Positions 22,260 through 34,913 of a DNA stretch of 64,000 bases are shown piece by piece. Position 1 is the stretch's first letter. Each line of letters begins with the position of its first letter. The DNA is from Volutella citrinella (lineage: Eukaryota > Ascomycota > Sordariomycetes > Hypocreales > Nectriaceae), in NCBI GenBank assembly GCA_034401135.1, contig JAWZSP010000007.1:310001-374000 (forward strand), written 5' to 3'. The translations under genes were made by a program, and so were the position numbers. Under the pieces are notes generated by a model. That model ran no database searches. It was not told the origin of the DNA and saw nothing but the letters and a program-made list of their open reading frames with translations.

Positions 22260-24874
22260 CTCGAAGCAAGTAGCTAGTGGTGTGTGCGCACTGGTGCCGT
22301 TACTGGTCGCGTGGCAAAGCGTTGATCCATCAGGTCGATTCGCCGTTGTGATATGGACTTTGGTCCGGCCCTGGGCTGCCGAGGTTCACGGCGCCGTGCG
22401 GGGCTCCGTGGCGTGAGGAGTCGCACCCTTTCGTAGTCAGCCCGCCAGAACGTCCCCCGAGATCTGCATCGGGCCAATCAAAGTTTGGCTAGGGCATTTT
22501 ATGCTCTCATTTGGGCGCGCAGAGTGCTAGTATTGAATGGGAGACATCCAACGTCGGCTAAGCTCTTGCTGTGCCGAGGCGCACCTATGCAGGCCGGTCA
22601 TGACTTGATGCCATCCAGACAACGCCCAAACATCAACTATCACGTTGTATGTAATAATTGTATACTGGACAGGTTATTTTGGCAACTTGATTTTCTTCTC
22701 TTGCCACTTAATTGCCATCGCTGTCCAGCCAACATATTGCGCGCCCTACGAACCCAACGGTTTCGCTGTCAGGCATCCATGGCGACGCCCATACTAACTG
22801 GCCCGCACAACTGGAAACCGAGCTCTGAAACCACAAGGCTAATCCTGGAGATCTATTTAAGCTTAAGAGAACCAGAAACAAGGCTGGTGTGCATCTGTAT
22901 CCATGCATCCCAGTGGGCGTCCACGGAACCTGCCGAGAAGCCGAGACAACTCAAGTATGGGCGGCATCTGGTACGGTGCTAGTTGGATTTGCCATCATAT
23001 AAATAACCAATAATGAAACAACGAATACTGAGCCCCTCGGGGGTTTCAATATTGATACCCTTTGCTCATTTCTGATTGGAGCATGGACATGGTGGCCAGC
23101 TTTTTCCGGATATCTATCCTACAGCCTCAGTGATAATGTGTAGCTCTACCATCCACGTTTCACAGCCACCCCGCCTAACTTCCCATTTTAGAAAAACCAA
23201 AGTGTGGATTGAGATGTGGTTGGCCACTATTACTGCAGGCTGCCTTTGCATTCTTGGTCAGACTCCCAGTGCTGTCAGTCCAAGCCACGCCGCCGACAGA
23301 CGGAGAAGGGTCCCCCCAGCCCATCAGGTGGCACCAGACCGCCAGCATAGCCGTCAGCAGCCTAGAAAACGCGCATTTTGTGGGGTTTTGGTCATTGGAC
23401 AATGGATACGAGGAGTCGAGGTTCCGATGCCGCCTCGACAAGAGCTATTGTAGGCTGTGAGGCGCAGGGCTGATTCGTGTCACCAACACTACATTTGCAG
23501 CCAATGGAGTGCTGCTGCACAGGCACAAGGGCTTCCTCGGCAATCAAGTTCGAGGGTTTCGAGCCTAGTGAGCTTGGTATTCAAGCCATCACCGCCTGTT
23601 CGATGGAAGGGGAGGCGCATGCCACGGTGAGAAGGCATCAAAGGTGGTCACCGGTGCGCCATAGCGGAGAGGTTGTAGAGTTCAAATCATGACCACAATC
23701 AAGACGCCTTGCCATCCTTTTGTACGGGATACCTATTCATTACGAGTCCGGTGTCTGCTGGTGATGTCCACGGCCATAAGTCGCCAAGTCACCCAAGTCA
23801 AGTAGCATCTGTCGTGGCACCTTGGGTTCCGCCTCCAAACCGACCATCCATGCAGCACGTCGATATTCCGGTGGGCCTCGCATTCAGGTGAGCTATTTGT
23901 CAACTGCTAGGCTTACTCGGCCCAGGGTGCCCACTGCCGGCAGTTATTGGACTCGGGACTTGTCGAGTCAGCCCAATGGCGGCGGGCGTCGAATGACAGA
24001 GGCGCAAGCTGTTCTGGCGTCGACACCATGTCGGAACGGGGGTTGCTAAACATAGTCCCTGCCTCAAAGCGGGAAGCAAACACCTCCAGAGCCCAATCCG
24101 GCCCCAGGTACCATCATCCGCGATGCCAGCGTCCGGCGAGGCTTTGCCCGACAATGGTGCAGATGGCGCAAAACAGAGCCTCCAGCTGAAGGCATTCATC
24201 ATCCATCATCTAGGCTGACCATGCCCCGCAGACGGAGCTGCTGCAACCTGTCGTCGCGGCATTGGGCAAAGCAGGGGACCTGTCCTCAGCTGGTGGTAAG
24301 GGTCCGGACGATGGCGTCACAGCGGTAGGGACTCGAATGCCACACCTCCGTCTGGGACCGCGCCCTAGGACAGCTCGGCTGGCGCCACACCCACGGCCAT
24401 TGGCAGCCCTACGGACTGCGCAGCAACTCCCCCGCACTTCCCGTCGCGCTTCACAGCCCCTCCACACCGCCAGCCGACAGGGCAGCGGCAGCCTGGTCTT
24501 TTCTCGGTAGCACACTGAAAGGGCGGAGCCGCCTCGTGGGCGGCCACGGGCAGGCTAGTCGCCATTCTGCCTTTCTAGTCTCTAGGGACGGGCCAAGGGC
24601 TTGCACTATCGTGCTACTATCTCGACCAGGCGGCGATGGCGTCGTCGAGGGTTGCGTCCTAGGAGGACTGCGCCGCCGGGCTTGCTGTGTCGGCGCAGCC
24701 TGGAAGAAGAGAATAGCTTGGATGTATGTCGCCAGATGTAAGATAAATAGAGCCTTGATTCCGTATTGAAGAGACTCTTTCCATCATCAACAGCAACACC
24801 ATCACTCAAAGCCCAAGTCTTCTTCCATCTAAACCCCCTCTCCAAACACCAATCAACTCTCACACATCATCACA
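22260..24874. other. 2.6-kb intergenic stretch
   Basis: No supportable gene. Open frames such as 22485-22982 (plus) lack domain or splice support. It holds the promoters of both flanking genes, which are divergent. A C/A-rich leader precedes the ATG at 24875. Confidence 0.45.
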
Positions 24875-25471
24875 ATGCTCTTCAACACCATCGCCACGGC
24901 CCTCGTCGCCTCCACGGCCGTCCTAGCCGCTCCAGCCCCCGCCGCCGCTCCAGCCCCCGCCGCCGCTCCCATTGAGCGCCGCGCCCTGGGCTCCTTCAAG
25001 CCCGACAAGATCTGGAAGTACAACGTCGGCACCGGCGCCATCGCCGCAACCGACTACGGCATCGTCGACAAGAGCACCAGCAACGGCGGCAAGGACCTGA
25101 CCACCCTGCTGACCTTTGTGTACCCCAACGAGGCCGCCGGCAGGAAGTGCTGGTTCGCCTTTGAGCTGGCCACCACCGACGAGCTCTCCGGCAGCAAGCG
25201 CCTCGACCTCTTCTCCAGCCTCGCCCCGGCTCCTGGCCCCAGCGCTGGTTGGGGACCTCCCGGTAATGGCCGCAACGAGAACATTGGCCGTCTTACCGTC
25301 TCTCTCGGCGCTGAGGCCAAGTGGGAGGCCAAGTACAAGACGTACCTGACCGAGCCTACCGACTGCAAGGCGCCTGGCACTAAGGAGGGCTTCGAGCTGG
25401 TTGGTGTGTGGGACAACGACCACGTCAAGTGGGACCCCTCCGTCTCCGGACCCAAGATCTACTACGAGTAG
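24875..25471 (+). CDS. Small secreted protein, But2-like
   Basis: Single exon of 198 aa. A signal peptide ends about residue 18 ('ALVASTAVLAA'), then comes an Ala/Pro propeptide (APAPAAAPAPAAAP) that ends at a dibasic 'IERR' (34-36), a likely Kex2 site. The mature domain (about 160 aa) has two Cys, in 'GRKCWFAFEL' and 'PTDCKAPG'. The pattern 'LLTFVYPNEAAGRKCWFAFEL...DLFSSLAPA' resembles the But2/Ubi3-binding C-terminal domain common in secreted fungal proteins; this assignment is from memory of the pattern and moderate only. The start is the only ATG before the signal peptide and follows a CACACATCATCACA leader typical of highly expressed fungal genes. Role unknown. Confidence 0.75.
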   Translation: MLFNTIATALVASTAVLAAPAPAAAPAPAAAPIERRALGSFKPDKIWKYNVGTGAIAATDYGIVDKSTSNGGKDLTTLLTFVYPNEAAGRKCWFAFELATTDELSGSKRLDLFSSLAPAPGPSAGWGPPGNGRNENIGRLTVSLGAEAKWEAKYKTYLTEPTDCKAPGTKEGFELVGVWDNDHVKWDPSVSGPKIYYE

Positions 25472-25837
25472 AGAGTCATTGAGCTGTGTACGGGTGGCTG
25501 GTGGTTAATATTCTCTTCGCTCCTTCACATAGACGTTACGATCTGCCTTTTTTCAAGTTAATGTTGCATGAATTCATGATAGTTGCCCACAAGAGACGGG
25601 CGAGAGAGCCAGCTGAGGGCTGATGATGGAGAGAGTCAAGAGCGAGACTGTCGGATGATTGGCGATTGAGATTAAGTAATATATGGACACTACTTTAGAG
25701 CAAATCTATGCATCTTGAACCATTAGTCATGTCTCATGGTGAAAATATCGACCAACCAAGAAGCACCACTCGCGAAGAAGTAAAGATGGACCATCTTTGG
25801 CCACATGGCCGGACCAGCACGATGCCATCATGCCACC
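25472..25837. other. Intergenic, convergent 3' ends
   Basis: 3' UTRs of two converging genes. AT-rich; nothing else seen. Confidence 0.5.
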
Positions 25838-27121
25838 CTAGTTCAGCTTGCCTCCCGCTCCGATAAAGACTTCAGTCAGGACTTTGCAAGACCGCATCAG
25901 GTTGTCGTGGTCGGTCCCGGGTATCGACTTGGTCGTGAAGTCGATGTGGTCCTTGTACTTGTCGTCCTGCCAGCATTGCTCAACATACTTCTGCCCACCG
26001 GCCCCAATCATGGCGTCAGTTTCTCCGAAATAGGCGATAACGCGCAGCTTGGCAGCACCGTCCGCGCCGGCCCGCTGCTTCTCCGAGTCGTACAGGTTCT
26101 GCACGAACTGGGCATAGTCGACGCACTTGCCCCAGGTCACGGCCGGGTCGCCCTTGCGCACGCACATCATGGCCTCCTTGTTGGCGCCGACGGTGTTGGC
26201 TCCAAACATGTTCTTCATGACGAGGTCGTCGATCTCGGCTTGCATGTCCCGCGAGACGCCGTACTCCTTCTCGATGAGGCGCCGGTTGGTCTCGAGCTCT
26301 GAGCTATCCTCCTTGGACCCGCCGCCCCAGATGCCCGAGATGCCATTGAAAATTGCGCCGCTGGCTTCCACGGCGGGGCTGGCCTGTGTGATGAAGAACT
26401 TTGGGAGCAGGTTCCACACGCTGAAGAGCGGATCCGGAATCATCCTGGCCAGCTGGAAATGCAGCACTTTGGAATGCGCCGGGTCGACCCAGGGAGCTGC
26501 GGTCATGTCAGCGGGCTGGCCGTACAATGTGGGAGACTATGGCCTCATGCGTACCAAGCATGGCAACAAAGGGCCTCGTTGGGTGCAGGATGTGGCGATA
26601 GTGGGCGAGAGTGTTGAGGTTGTAGATGGTGCCACAGCTGTGCGATACCAGAGCAACATGTTTGATGTTGAGCGACGCGAGCAGCTTGGGGACCAGCTCA
26701 ACCCAAACCAGAAGACGCTGTTCGAAGGGTACTTCTGGCGAGTCTCCCATTCCGGGGCTAGGAAGACAAGAAGTATGAGCCTTTGTTGATTTGCGCCAGG
26801 ATGGTGACAGTATCAGGACCCAGGGTTAGTCACTCACCGATCAACCATGAGGAGGCGGACGCCGAGCTTCTTTCCAATCTCGTGCATATGAACGCTCAAA
26901 AACCGAGAGGCAAACAGGCCGGGCATGAACAAGACGGTCGGCGTGTCATCGTCGCTGCCAGTGGTGTTGTCCCCGTTGCGAGGCTCTGCTCCGACATCAC
27001 AGTAGCTGAAGGTGAGGTCAGGGTGATCCGAGGTTGCGGGCAGAGTAAAGTGTCTGTGGAATCGCTCGGCTGCGAGGAAGGAGGCAGCCTCCTTGGCTAG
27101 CGGGCTTGGGTCGGGTGTCAT
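25838..27121 (-). CDS. Alpha/beta hydrolase
   Basis: Three exons on the minus strand: 27121-26838, 26757-26555 and 26496-25838, giving 381 aa. Introns are 80 and 58 bp. The start is the ATG at 27121; a longer frame begins with GTG. Order of motifs: 'TVLFMPGLFAS' (strand 3 and oxyanion region), 'LLMVDRPGMGDS', 'ALVSHSCGTIYNL' (nucleophile elbow S-H-S-C-G), an insertion cap domain with 'FVAMLAPWVDPAHS', 'YFGETDAMIG' (acid) and 'GTDHDNLM' (His). The complete triad suggests an active esterase, lipase or peptidase-like hydrolase; the substrate is not evident. There is no signal peptide. Both splice junctions restore family-typical sequence. Confidence 0.88.
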
Positions 27122-28693
27122 GCTGGTGTGGCGTTGGTGCACCCGGTCTTATGCTGGCCCCATGGTTGAGTGAGGAGTGAGGCCGTACGCAGCATTGGCA
27201 CTTACGTACTGTGCTGACGGTGGATGGGTCGATGCCAGGTTCGCTTATGACGCGGCCGGATCAACTAAAGGGCCGGTGTTGTCCCTCGTTCCAGTGGCCC
27301 AAAGGCCCCAATCAGTTGCGGGGCAGTGCCAGTCAAGGACGAGTTGTTAGTGGAATCAATTCGTAGTAATGGGCCTGTTCTAGGGTGGCCCATGCCATGC
27401 CTAGGTTGGTCCGGCATCAGATCTCTAAAGCCTTCAGTCCCTCTCTCATCTTCTTTTTATTACTCTGCACGATTTGCGTGTTTCAGAGTCACTTTTCTAA
27501 GAACTTTGGAGCTTTTAAAATTAGCATGGCGCTGGACAAGAGCGGTGGCTGCTCATCTCCCGACTTGATTGAATTGAAAGTTGACCCTCATCTCGGTCCC
27601 TCCCAAAGGACGAAGACCAAGAAAGGAAAGCAGGGTGGTTAGAACGGAAACAATCATCGCATCCTGCGCCATGAACAGACATAATGATCCTACGGGATCC
27701 ACACGTTGCTGCTCCATGAGCATATTTCATCAATTATGGAGCAGTGGAAAATACCCGGCCAACCATGGCGCAACACCAAGACACGCATCGTCGGCTTAGG
27801 ACTCTTGCACGGGACATATGTGAGTGAGCACCGCCACGATGGCTGGGCAAAGGGACTTTCGACTAGAGAAAGTGCAGCATCGGCCAGCTACGGCATCTAA
27901 TAAGGTGAGAACATGCGCCGGCGCTGACCGGGTGTCGGTCAAGGGCCTAGCCTCGGCCCTGTAGGGCTTAGGGACTTTGGTCTGGGCAGCCCCAAAGCGG
28001 CCCAGATTACAGTGAGGCGGAGTCTCGAGGTTCTCAATGTGGGTACTGGTTTTTCCCACAGCCTGACAATCGCAGAGGCCCTCAATATGGGCATCCGTGG
28101 GTTCCGTACGCCAAGTCATCCGTCCGAGTTCATGATTCACAACACACTTCACTTCGATGTTGGTATGGCATGCACCTATATGCTCCCGTCAGCCAAACCC
28201 GCCTGCTGCCCGCCTGCCGCTCGTCAGCTCACGCCATGCAGCAGCCCAAGTAGTAGTTACACACGTCGGGCAGTCGTCGTCAGTCCGTCTCCGCAGTTGG
28301 TGCCAAAACGATGGTTCTTTGGTCGGTGCTCAGCCCAGCGGAGTCAGCATCCAGAGGCAACCCCAGATCGAGTCCAAGATGGCTCCCCACTCAACCGCCA
28401 TCTATGGTTGGCTCCCGGACCCAGTCCGTCCCTAAATCGGCCCAAAACAAGCATGGCAGTCTAAATTTAGCCAAGATTAGATGGCAAAACAAACCAGGGT
28501 GCCCAAGCTCTGGGACATTTGGCTGGCAAGGCAGTGCAGAGTCAATATCGTCAACCGATGTCTAGGACACGGCCAAGATGATTATAAGTACGGGATTCGG
28601 CTGCTCTCTTGGAGTTTCAGATCATCACCATCAACTCACGCAACTCCAGCAATACAACACTCAAGAGACTCGCTCCTCCCAACCTCAGCAACC
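27122..28693. other. Divergent intergenic region
   Basis: 1.6 kb between two divergently transcribed genes. No coding signal. TTATAA at about 28582 lies 110 bp before the next ATG. Confidence 0.45.
28582..28587 (+). promoter_or_regulatory. TATA-like element of the TAP-like peptidase
   Basis: TTATAA about 110 bp upstream of the ATG at 28694. Position fits a fungal core promoter. Confidence 0.35.
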
Positions 28694-30615
28694 ATGTTCT
28701 TGAGCCTCGCAGCCCTGGCGGTGCTTCCGCTGGCATCCGCCCTACCCGGCGGCTACGCCAAAGTTCCCGCCAACAACACTGTCCCCAGTAACTCGACGAC
28801 GCCATCCAAGACCATCAACTGGCAGAAGTGCACGATGAACTCGGAAGAGCCCAAGACGACTGACCCCGTCCAGATGTGGTGTGGCAAGCTCAAGGTTCCC
28901 CTTGACTACACCGACAAGAACTCCAAGGACACGCTCGAGCTTTCCCTCTACAAGGCCGAGGCGGTCTACCCGGACAAGAAGAAGGGCTCTGTCCTCCTCA
29001 ACTTTGGTGGCCCAGGTGAGGGCGGCAAGGGTATTGCCGACTCTGCAACTGCCTATCTTAAGTTCACTGGTGGCGTCTACGACCTCATCTCCTGGGATCC
29101 TCGGTAAGACACAGCCAGTCCTTCAACCATGACCGAGCTCGTTTCTAACTAATATCTCTCAGAGGAACCGAGGAGACTCTCCCGTTCGCCTGTTTCAACA
29201 GCACATTCAGGATGTTGAACCTGGGCGACGCTATCAAGGTTGGCCCGAACATCAACTCCTCTGACGCTGGCCCCGGCCAGTCCTGGGCAGCAGCAAAGGT
29301 CTACGGCGAGGAGTGCAAGCGGACCCAGGGCGAGCTCGGCAGCCTCATCGGCACCGCCTTTACGGCCCGAGACGCCATGCAAATCGTCGACGCTGTTGAG
29401 AAGGACAAGAAGATCCGCTTCTGGGGCATGTCCTACGGCAGCTACCTGGGCCAGACCATCGCCGCCATGTTCCCAGACCGCATCGACCGCCTGGTTCTGG
29501 ACGGCGTCGTGGACCCGTGGCAGTACCGCGACAACAACGAGATGGGTGATGCCGCCTCCGCCGACGCCACCCTGACCAAGTTTGCCAGCGACTGCGCCAA
29601 CCACTCTGATCTCTGCGTCCTCGCCAAGGGTAACAAGACGACCGAGGCCATCGAGGCCGACATCTGGAAGACGGTTGAGCAGATCCGCGTCATGCCCCTC
29701 ATCATGGACCACCACGTCCGCAACTACGACAGCCTCAAGGGCGCGCTGCGAAACTTCCTCATGAAGCCCCCCAAGTGGCCCGCGCTCGCCGATTTGATCC
29801 ACCACTACTCCATCCGCAACATCACCGGCGTCATCACCACGGAGCTGCAGAGCGCTGGCAAACCCCCCGTGCTTCCCCCCTTCGAGCTGAGCACCGACGA
29901 GGTCAAGCCCGACATGGACGCCCTCGAGGGTATCCGCTGCAGTGACACCGCCGTCCGCGAGAGCGACTTCACCAAGGTGCTGCCCAAGAGCGTCGAGCGC
30001 CTTCGCTCCAGCCGCGTCAGCGGTGATGGCATGGAGGCTGCCACCTACAAGTGCCTCCAGTGGCCCTACAAGGCCAAGGAGATCTTCAGCGGCGACTTCA
30101 GCGTCAAGACCAGCCACCCCATCCTGGTTGTCAACTCTCCCCATGACGCCGCCACCTCCTACCAGTCGGCCGAGGTCGCCCACCGCACTTTCAAGGGCAG
30201 CGGCATGATCAAGCACGACGCCCCCGGAGTAAGTCCCCCTCTGAAACCCCCCACCCCCCCGAAGATATAGATGAAGAAACTGACATAATCTCCGCAGCAC
30301 TGCTTCATTGGCAGCCCTGGCTCTGCCTGTACCGCCAAGAACGTCCGATCCTACTTCGTCGACGGTGTCATTCCCAAGGAGCTCCTCGTCTGCTCCTCCG
30401 AGTTCCACACCTTCCTCGGCAACAACAACTGGGGCAAGACTTTCGAGAGCCTTGGCTGGAAGGAGGGTGACAAGCCCGAAGAGGAGGGCAAGGAGGATGA
30501 CGAGAGTGACGATATCGTCATCATCGAAGACGACATCTACAACGACGACAATGACGACGACGTGGAGATTGAGGTCGAGATCGAGATTGTTGCCGATGAG
30601 GAGGATTTCGAGTAA
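28694..30615 (+). CDS. Secreted TAP-like serine peptidase (alpha/beta hydrolase) with acidic tail
   Basis: Three exons: 28694-29103, 29163-30228 and 30298-30615, giving 597 aa. Introns are 59 and 69 bp. A signal peptide ends near residue 17 ('LAVLPLASALPGG'). 'VLLNFGGPGEGG' is the oxyanion loop of S33-type peptidases; 'FWGMSYGSYLGQ' holds the nucleophile Ser; 'VVNSPHDAATSY' the Asp; 'GHCFIGSPGS', created by the second splice, the His. 'VLDGVVDPWQY' is characteristic of the tripeptidyl/prolyl aminopeptidase-like family. It probably releases N-terminal residues or short peptides outside the cell. The last 45 or so residues form an extreme Asp/Glu tail, which is not part of the usual fold. Confidence 0.9.
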
Positions 30616-31191
30616 GGTGGCGCGATGTTCCGCAAGGACAATTTCATTCATTTCTTAAGGGTCATCAGCATGGGGATCAAGGATTCATGAATCATGGGTT
30701 TTAAAGAGCGATATGGGTTTCTAGAATGTTTGCATGGACTACTAGCTGCATTATGAGCATGGCATTTACTGGCAATCGATCACTCACGGCCACAACTTGG
30801 CATTCGTCTTTGGCATACAAGCTGCAAACTCTTGATTCCATTCCTATGTGAAAGCGGTTCCGTCACCGTTGGCGCGAGGGCAACCAAGTAACAAAGCAAA
30901 AGAAGCGCGCGTGATGCATTTAACCCCTCTATAATTCGCATTCAAAGCAGCCCTTGTTTGATCCCTAAAACGCCTGGCGTAGATGGCCTACGGATCTGTG
31001 CCGTGATTGTGTGTGTTGAGACTAAAAAACCAGATGTCTCTCTTCTCCTCTACCGTTCCCCCACCCCACCAGCGCTGCTGCCTTTTCGCAATCCCCCGCG
31101 ACGTCCACGCTGCTAGCACAAGCCGGATACAGAATAAAATAAGCAGAAAAATACAGGAAGAAGTTGGTCGACGCCCCCGTCCTCGGTCAGC
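30616..31191. other. Intergenic, convergent 3' ends
   Basis: No coding or structural signal beyond the two 3' UTRs. Confidence 0.5.
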
Positions 31192-31881
31192 TCAGGAGCG
31201 CATGGCAAAGATGCTCAGGAAAATACTCCAGCCAAAGCCGACGCAGACGGCGACGAGGACGCGCTGGCGGACGGGGACCCAGAGGAAGTTGACCATGGCG
31301 ACGAGGGGCCAGAGGTGCCAGCCGGCTTTGATGAGGGGCCACAGGCGGTCGCGCAGGATCTGCAGGATGACGGAGGGGTGGGGGACGCGGGCGATGTTGG
31401 TGCAGACGAGGAAGACGGTGCCGCTGATGAGAAGGCCGATGGTCTGGTCCAGGAGCAGCTTGACGAGGACGTTTACCCAGTTGATGTCGGGCCCCATACC
31501 CAGGAAAGCCCTCTTCTGCTCGGTGGCGACGCCAGCGACGGCCGCCTCAGTCGCCGTGGTGGTGTTGGACCGTGGTTTTGTCCGGGGCGCCTCCACGCGC
31601 ACCTTGTCGTCGCCGTGGCCGACGCTCTCGAGCTCGACGGGCGCGGCGTCGGGCAGAGCGCGCGTCGGGAACCAGTCCTCGAGCAGGAACTGGATGACGT
31701 TGCCAATCTGCGAGCCGAAGAGCCCGTACAGGGCGAACTCGATGACCTGCTGCCAGTCGAACGGGCGGCCCGTGGTGCTGCCCCAGGTGGCGAGCATCTG
31801 GACGACCAGGTTGGCCGAGACCTTGATGGTGATGGCCTGGCCGGCCAGCCGGAGGTTGAGGGCGCGGCGCAGCAGATGCAT
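31192..31881 (-). CDS. Mpv17/PMP22 family membrane protein
   Basis: Single exon, 229 aa. The C-terminal half has the family signature: 'INWVNVLVKLLLDQTIG', then 'RDRLWPLIKAGWHLWPLVAMVNF' in sequence, followed by 'VPVRQRVLVAVCVGFGW'. Four hydrophobic segments fit the family. Relatives (Mpv17, Sym1, PXMP2) sit in mitochondrial inner or peroxisomal membranes and form small channels. The N-terminus ('HLLRRALNLRLAGQAIT') is short but alignable, and a central 40-residue polar insert ('EAPRTKPRSNTTTATEAA') separates the two halves. A CT/GC-rich tract directly precedes the start. Confidence 0.82.
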   Translation of the reverse strand: MHLLRRALNLRLAGQAITIKVSANLVVQMLATWGSTTGRPFDWQQVIEFALYGLFGSQIGNVIQFLLEDWFPTRALPDAAPVELESVGHGDDKVRVEAPRTKPRSNTTTATEAAVAGVATEQKRAFLGMGPDINWVNVLVKLLLDQTIGLLISGTVFLVCTNIARVPHPSVILQILRDRLWPLIKAGWHLWPLVAMVNFLWVPVRQRVLVAVCVGFGWSIFLSIFAMRS

Positions 31882-31950
31882 CTCTCTCGCGCGCTCTCGC
31901 TCTCTCTGACTGTGTGTTGGCGCGTCTCTCTCTCGCGCGCTCTCTTTGGT
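31875..31950. repeat. CT-rich low-complexity tract
   Basis: TCTCTCGCGCGCTCTCGC-type repeats immediately upstream of the Mpv17-like ATG. On the sense strand they form a GA-rich leader. Confidence 0.7.
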
Positions 31951-33698
31951 CTTTTGGTTCTCCGCCTCGCAATGGGCTTCAATTACATTATGGGGACACA
32001 GCCCCGGGGCGCCTCAGCCCAGCAGCGGCGGCCTCGGCTTGCGATGCACGGGCAGGCCTCGCGTCTCCTCTGGCAGCGGCGGGCTTGGTCTGGCTGGTTG
32101 GGTGAGTGAGGTGAATGGCTGCCCGACTGCGCGGTTGATGGTCCGCCTGGCGCTGCGATGAGAGAGTCGTCGTCGGCGGCGAACGATGAGGCTGATTGAG
32201 GATGACGATATGCCCGCGCACACTCGGGGGCGAGCGCCAGCTGTCTTTTTCGTCACCTCGAACGCGGACTCGACAGGGGGGGGCCAGAGACCGGTGTCAG
32301 CCTGTGCGTGCGAGCGCGCCTACCCAGATGTGGATGGCTACCCCTGAAAATTTGGGCACAATGGCGGGCCGCTAATTAGCCAGTACATGTCAGGGCCTGC
32401 AGCTTCTGCTAATTACCGCTGATTGCAGTGGGTGGTCTTCTGAGGAGGAACTGCCAATCAAACGCCATCCAGCCAATCACAGTCCGCGGTATTGCTTACG
32501 AATGGTGCTGCTTATCGGTGAGCGCATCCTCTGAGCAATCCCGCTGACGGGCGGCACCCAATGCCGGATGGGGGCCACGATGGAGATGGATTTGAGAGTC
32601 TGTTCAGAACATTTCCATGTCGTGTGCCTTAGCGCCACGCTTCCAGTGCCGTCACCTCACTTCGCCCACTTCCCGAGGGACCCTCATCTCTCAATTCACA
32701 TTCCCATGTTCATTCCCTCAGAGTCATGGACTCGTGCGCTGACAATTCACTGGCCCTCTCCTAATACCGCCTCCGCTCGTTTCTGTGCTCTCATTCCCTT
32801 GCCCTTGCGCTAAGGCAGCATTATCGCATCCTTGGGTCTTGGTCGCCGACCACTCCCTCACACGTATCTCCCAATGTCGCTAACGGTTGACCCAATGACG
32901 CTTGTGCCCCGTGCTGGGGTTCGCTGATCTAGTGGCAAGGTATGACGCCATTTGGACTTGGCTGATAAGTGAGAAGACAGAGTACCGACCATGTTCCTGT
33001 CTAGCGTTTGCTGCTGTGCACGCTTCATCCCGCACATTTCATTCCACCTGTGTATGTAAAATATTTGAGAACAGCCTATAGAACTAGTCAATAAATAGCC
33101 AATGGGGCTATTCAGAATTATTGATGTGTGCGTGCCACTATTTACTTAGCGTCGTAGCTTCAATTCCATATCTAGGGTATGCCAGTGACGTCACCCAACT
33201 TGTCGGTACGACAAATGTTTAACCAGTATGTTTGATAGAGGACGGGGCTTCTATAGAAACTAGCTATTAATCTTCTTCTTTTTTAGCGTTGCTCCGAAGT
33301 CCGTTGACTCAATATAATTATGTCGATCTCAGAATTTAGAATCACAAGTGGTCAGCGCATGTGTCTAATCAAATTTGATGTAACACAAGATTATATGTAA
33401 CTTAAACTCGAAATGGCTTGTTCCATAATTGTACTCTATATATTTGTCGGTAAGATAATTAGTGCTGCCTAGATTGTCTAAACACATGAATACAGCGACA
33501 GTCGAATACAGAAACAACTAGGCATGATGTGGTAAGAACGCGATACGGTTCCACAGGTGGCACGCATCACAACTTGGTTCAGAGTCATAAGACTAACGCG
33601 AGGCGTTAAAGAAGGAAGTCCATTTCATTTCAAAGTTCCACAAAGCGAAACGAGTATGCTTGACCCATCTATATAAGTACACGGTGCTCTCGAATCCA
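31951..33698. other. Intergenic, partly AT-rich
   Basis: From about 33050 to 33600 the sequence is clearly AT-richer than the genes around it. No gene, repeat or RNA is recognised. The remainder is GC-rich upstream sequence of the Mpv17-like gene. Confidence 0.45.
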
Positions 33699-34913
33699 CT
33701 AAGGCTTCTTCCGCGACCAGACGTTGCTCGGAATATTTATAAGGGGCCAGGCCTTGGAATCGTCCCAGTGCATGACGGCGTACTTCTCGATGACGCCTTG
33801 TGGATTCTTCCAGTCCTCGACGCGGACGACGAGCTTGTCTCGGCCGTCTGTCCCGTGCGCCTTGTCGCTGGCGACATTGTCCTGAAAGTTGCCCCAGCGG
33901 CGGCGGTAGGTCAGGAGCTTTGAGCGCACCGTCCATTTTTGGTCCTTGCTGGGGAATATCTTATCACGGGCCATGTCGAGGAGCTTCTCGGCGGCGTTGG
34001 GGAAGTACATGCCCTCGTCGTTGGTCTCAATGTATGTCGGGTACTGTCCCTGCTTGTGGTCCGAGTCCATGGCCGGCACCACAACGAAGACCACGGACTT
34101 CTCGGGTTCGAAGTAGTCGCTGTACTTGTTTGCTTTGTTACCGAACTGGGATAGTAGCTGGTCCAGGCTGGTCTCGCCCAACCTGACGAATTTCTCGTCC
34201 TCTTTTACCTGCTTTTCGCCAAAGGGGTCCAGCATCCAGGTTATCTCCGCGTAGTCGCCGTCAAAGGCTCGTCGCTCCGGAACGTTGACAACGACGCAGG
34301 CTTGGTCCGAGGCAATGACAATGACGCTAGACCCGGCCATCTCATCGACGCCGATGGATGCCTCGGCCACCTCCTTGGTGAAGTCGGTCCAGGTCACTCC
34401 ACCAGAGACATTGGGGCCCAGCCTTTCACGGGTCTTGAAGAAGAGATCATTGACTTTGGCCTAGGATTGTGTTAGAATGCCAAGGGTCGAGAAGGAGCCA
34501 TGGGTATTTGGCTGGCAGACCTTTGACTTGTCGGGTGCCGTCTGTTTGAACTTTTTGCCATTCTTCTTGGCCGTGTTGCACTTCTGGCAATCGGAATAGA
34601 ACTTATTGGCGGCACTAATCTGGTTAAAGGTCGCCGAGTACCTCTTGTGGGGGATCTTGACGTCCTTGACCTTCTTGGCCTTTAGGGGAAGCTTGCATGA
34701 CCCGCCAGAACCGCCAGAACCGCCAGCCCTGGAAACAGACGTTGATGAGCATGCTGATTAGTTCTCAAGATGAAGCTGCGCTTACCGTGCAACGAGACTG
34801 TGCGAGGCTACCTCACCCTGTGCTGCAGTGCCAAAGGCCTGGACGGAGGCGAGCAGGCCAATGAAAAGAAGGCCGCAGTAGAGCTGTAGAGCCCTGCCCA
34901 GATGGTTCCCCAT
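33699..34913 (-). CDS. Hypothetical secreted protein
   Basis: Three exons on the minus strand: 34913-34786, 34728-34521 and 34460-33699, giving 365 aa. Introns are 57 and 60 bp. A signal peptide is clear ('LYCGLLFIGLLASVQAFG'). After it come a Gly/Ser linker (GGSGGSGGS) and a Lys-rich region with a 'DCQKC' pair, then a large domain rich in aromatic and acidic residues ('GVTWTDFTKEVAEASIGVDE' to 'KAWPLINIPSNVW'). I do not recognise the family. Cys count in the large domain is low. It is one of several orphan secreted proteins between 33 and 44 kb. Codon use is like its neighbours. Confidence 0.75.

Noticed and set aside
22485..22982. 165-aa plus-strand frame
   Set aside because: No domain, start context or conserved pattern.
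29149..30651. 500-aa open frame antisense to the TAP-like peptidase
   Set aside because: Same codon-bias effect; the sense frame has a full catalytic triad.
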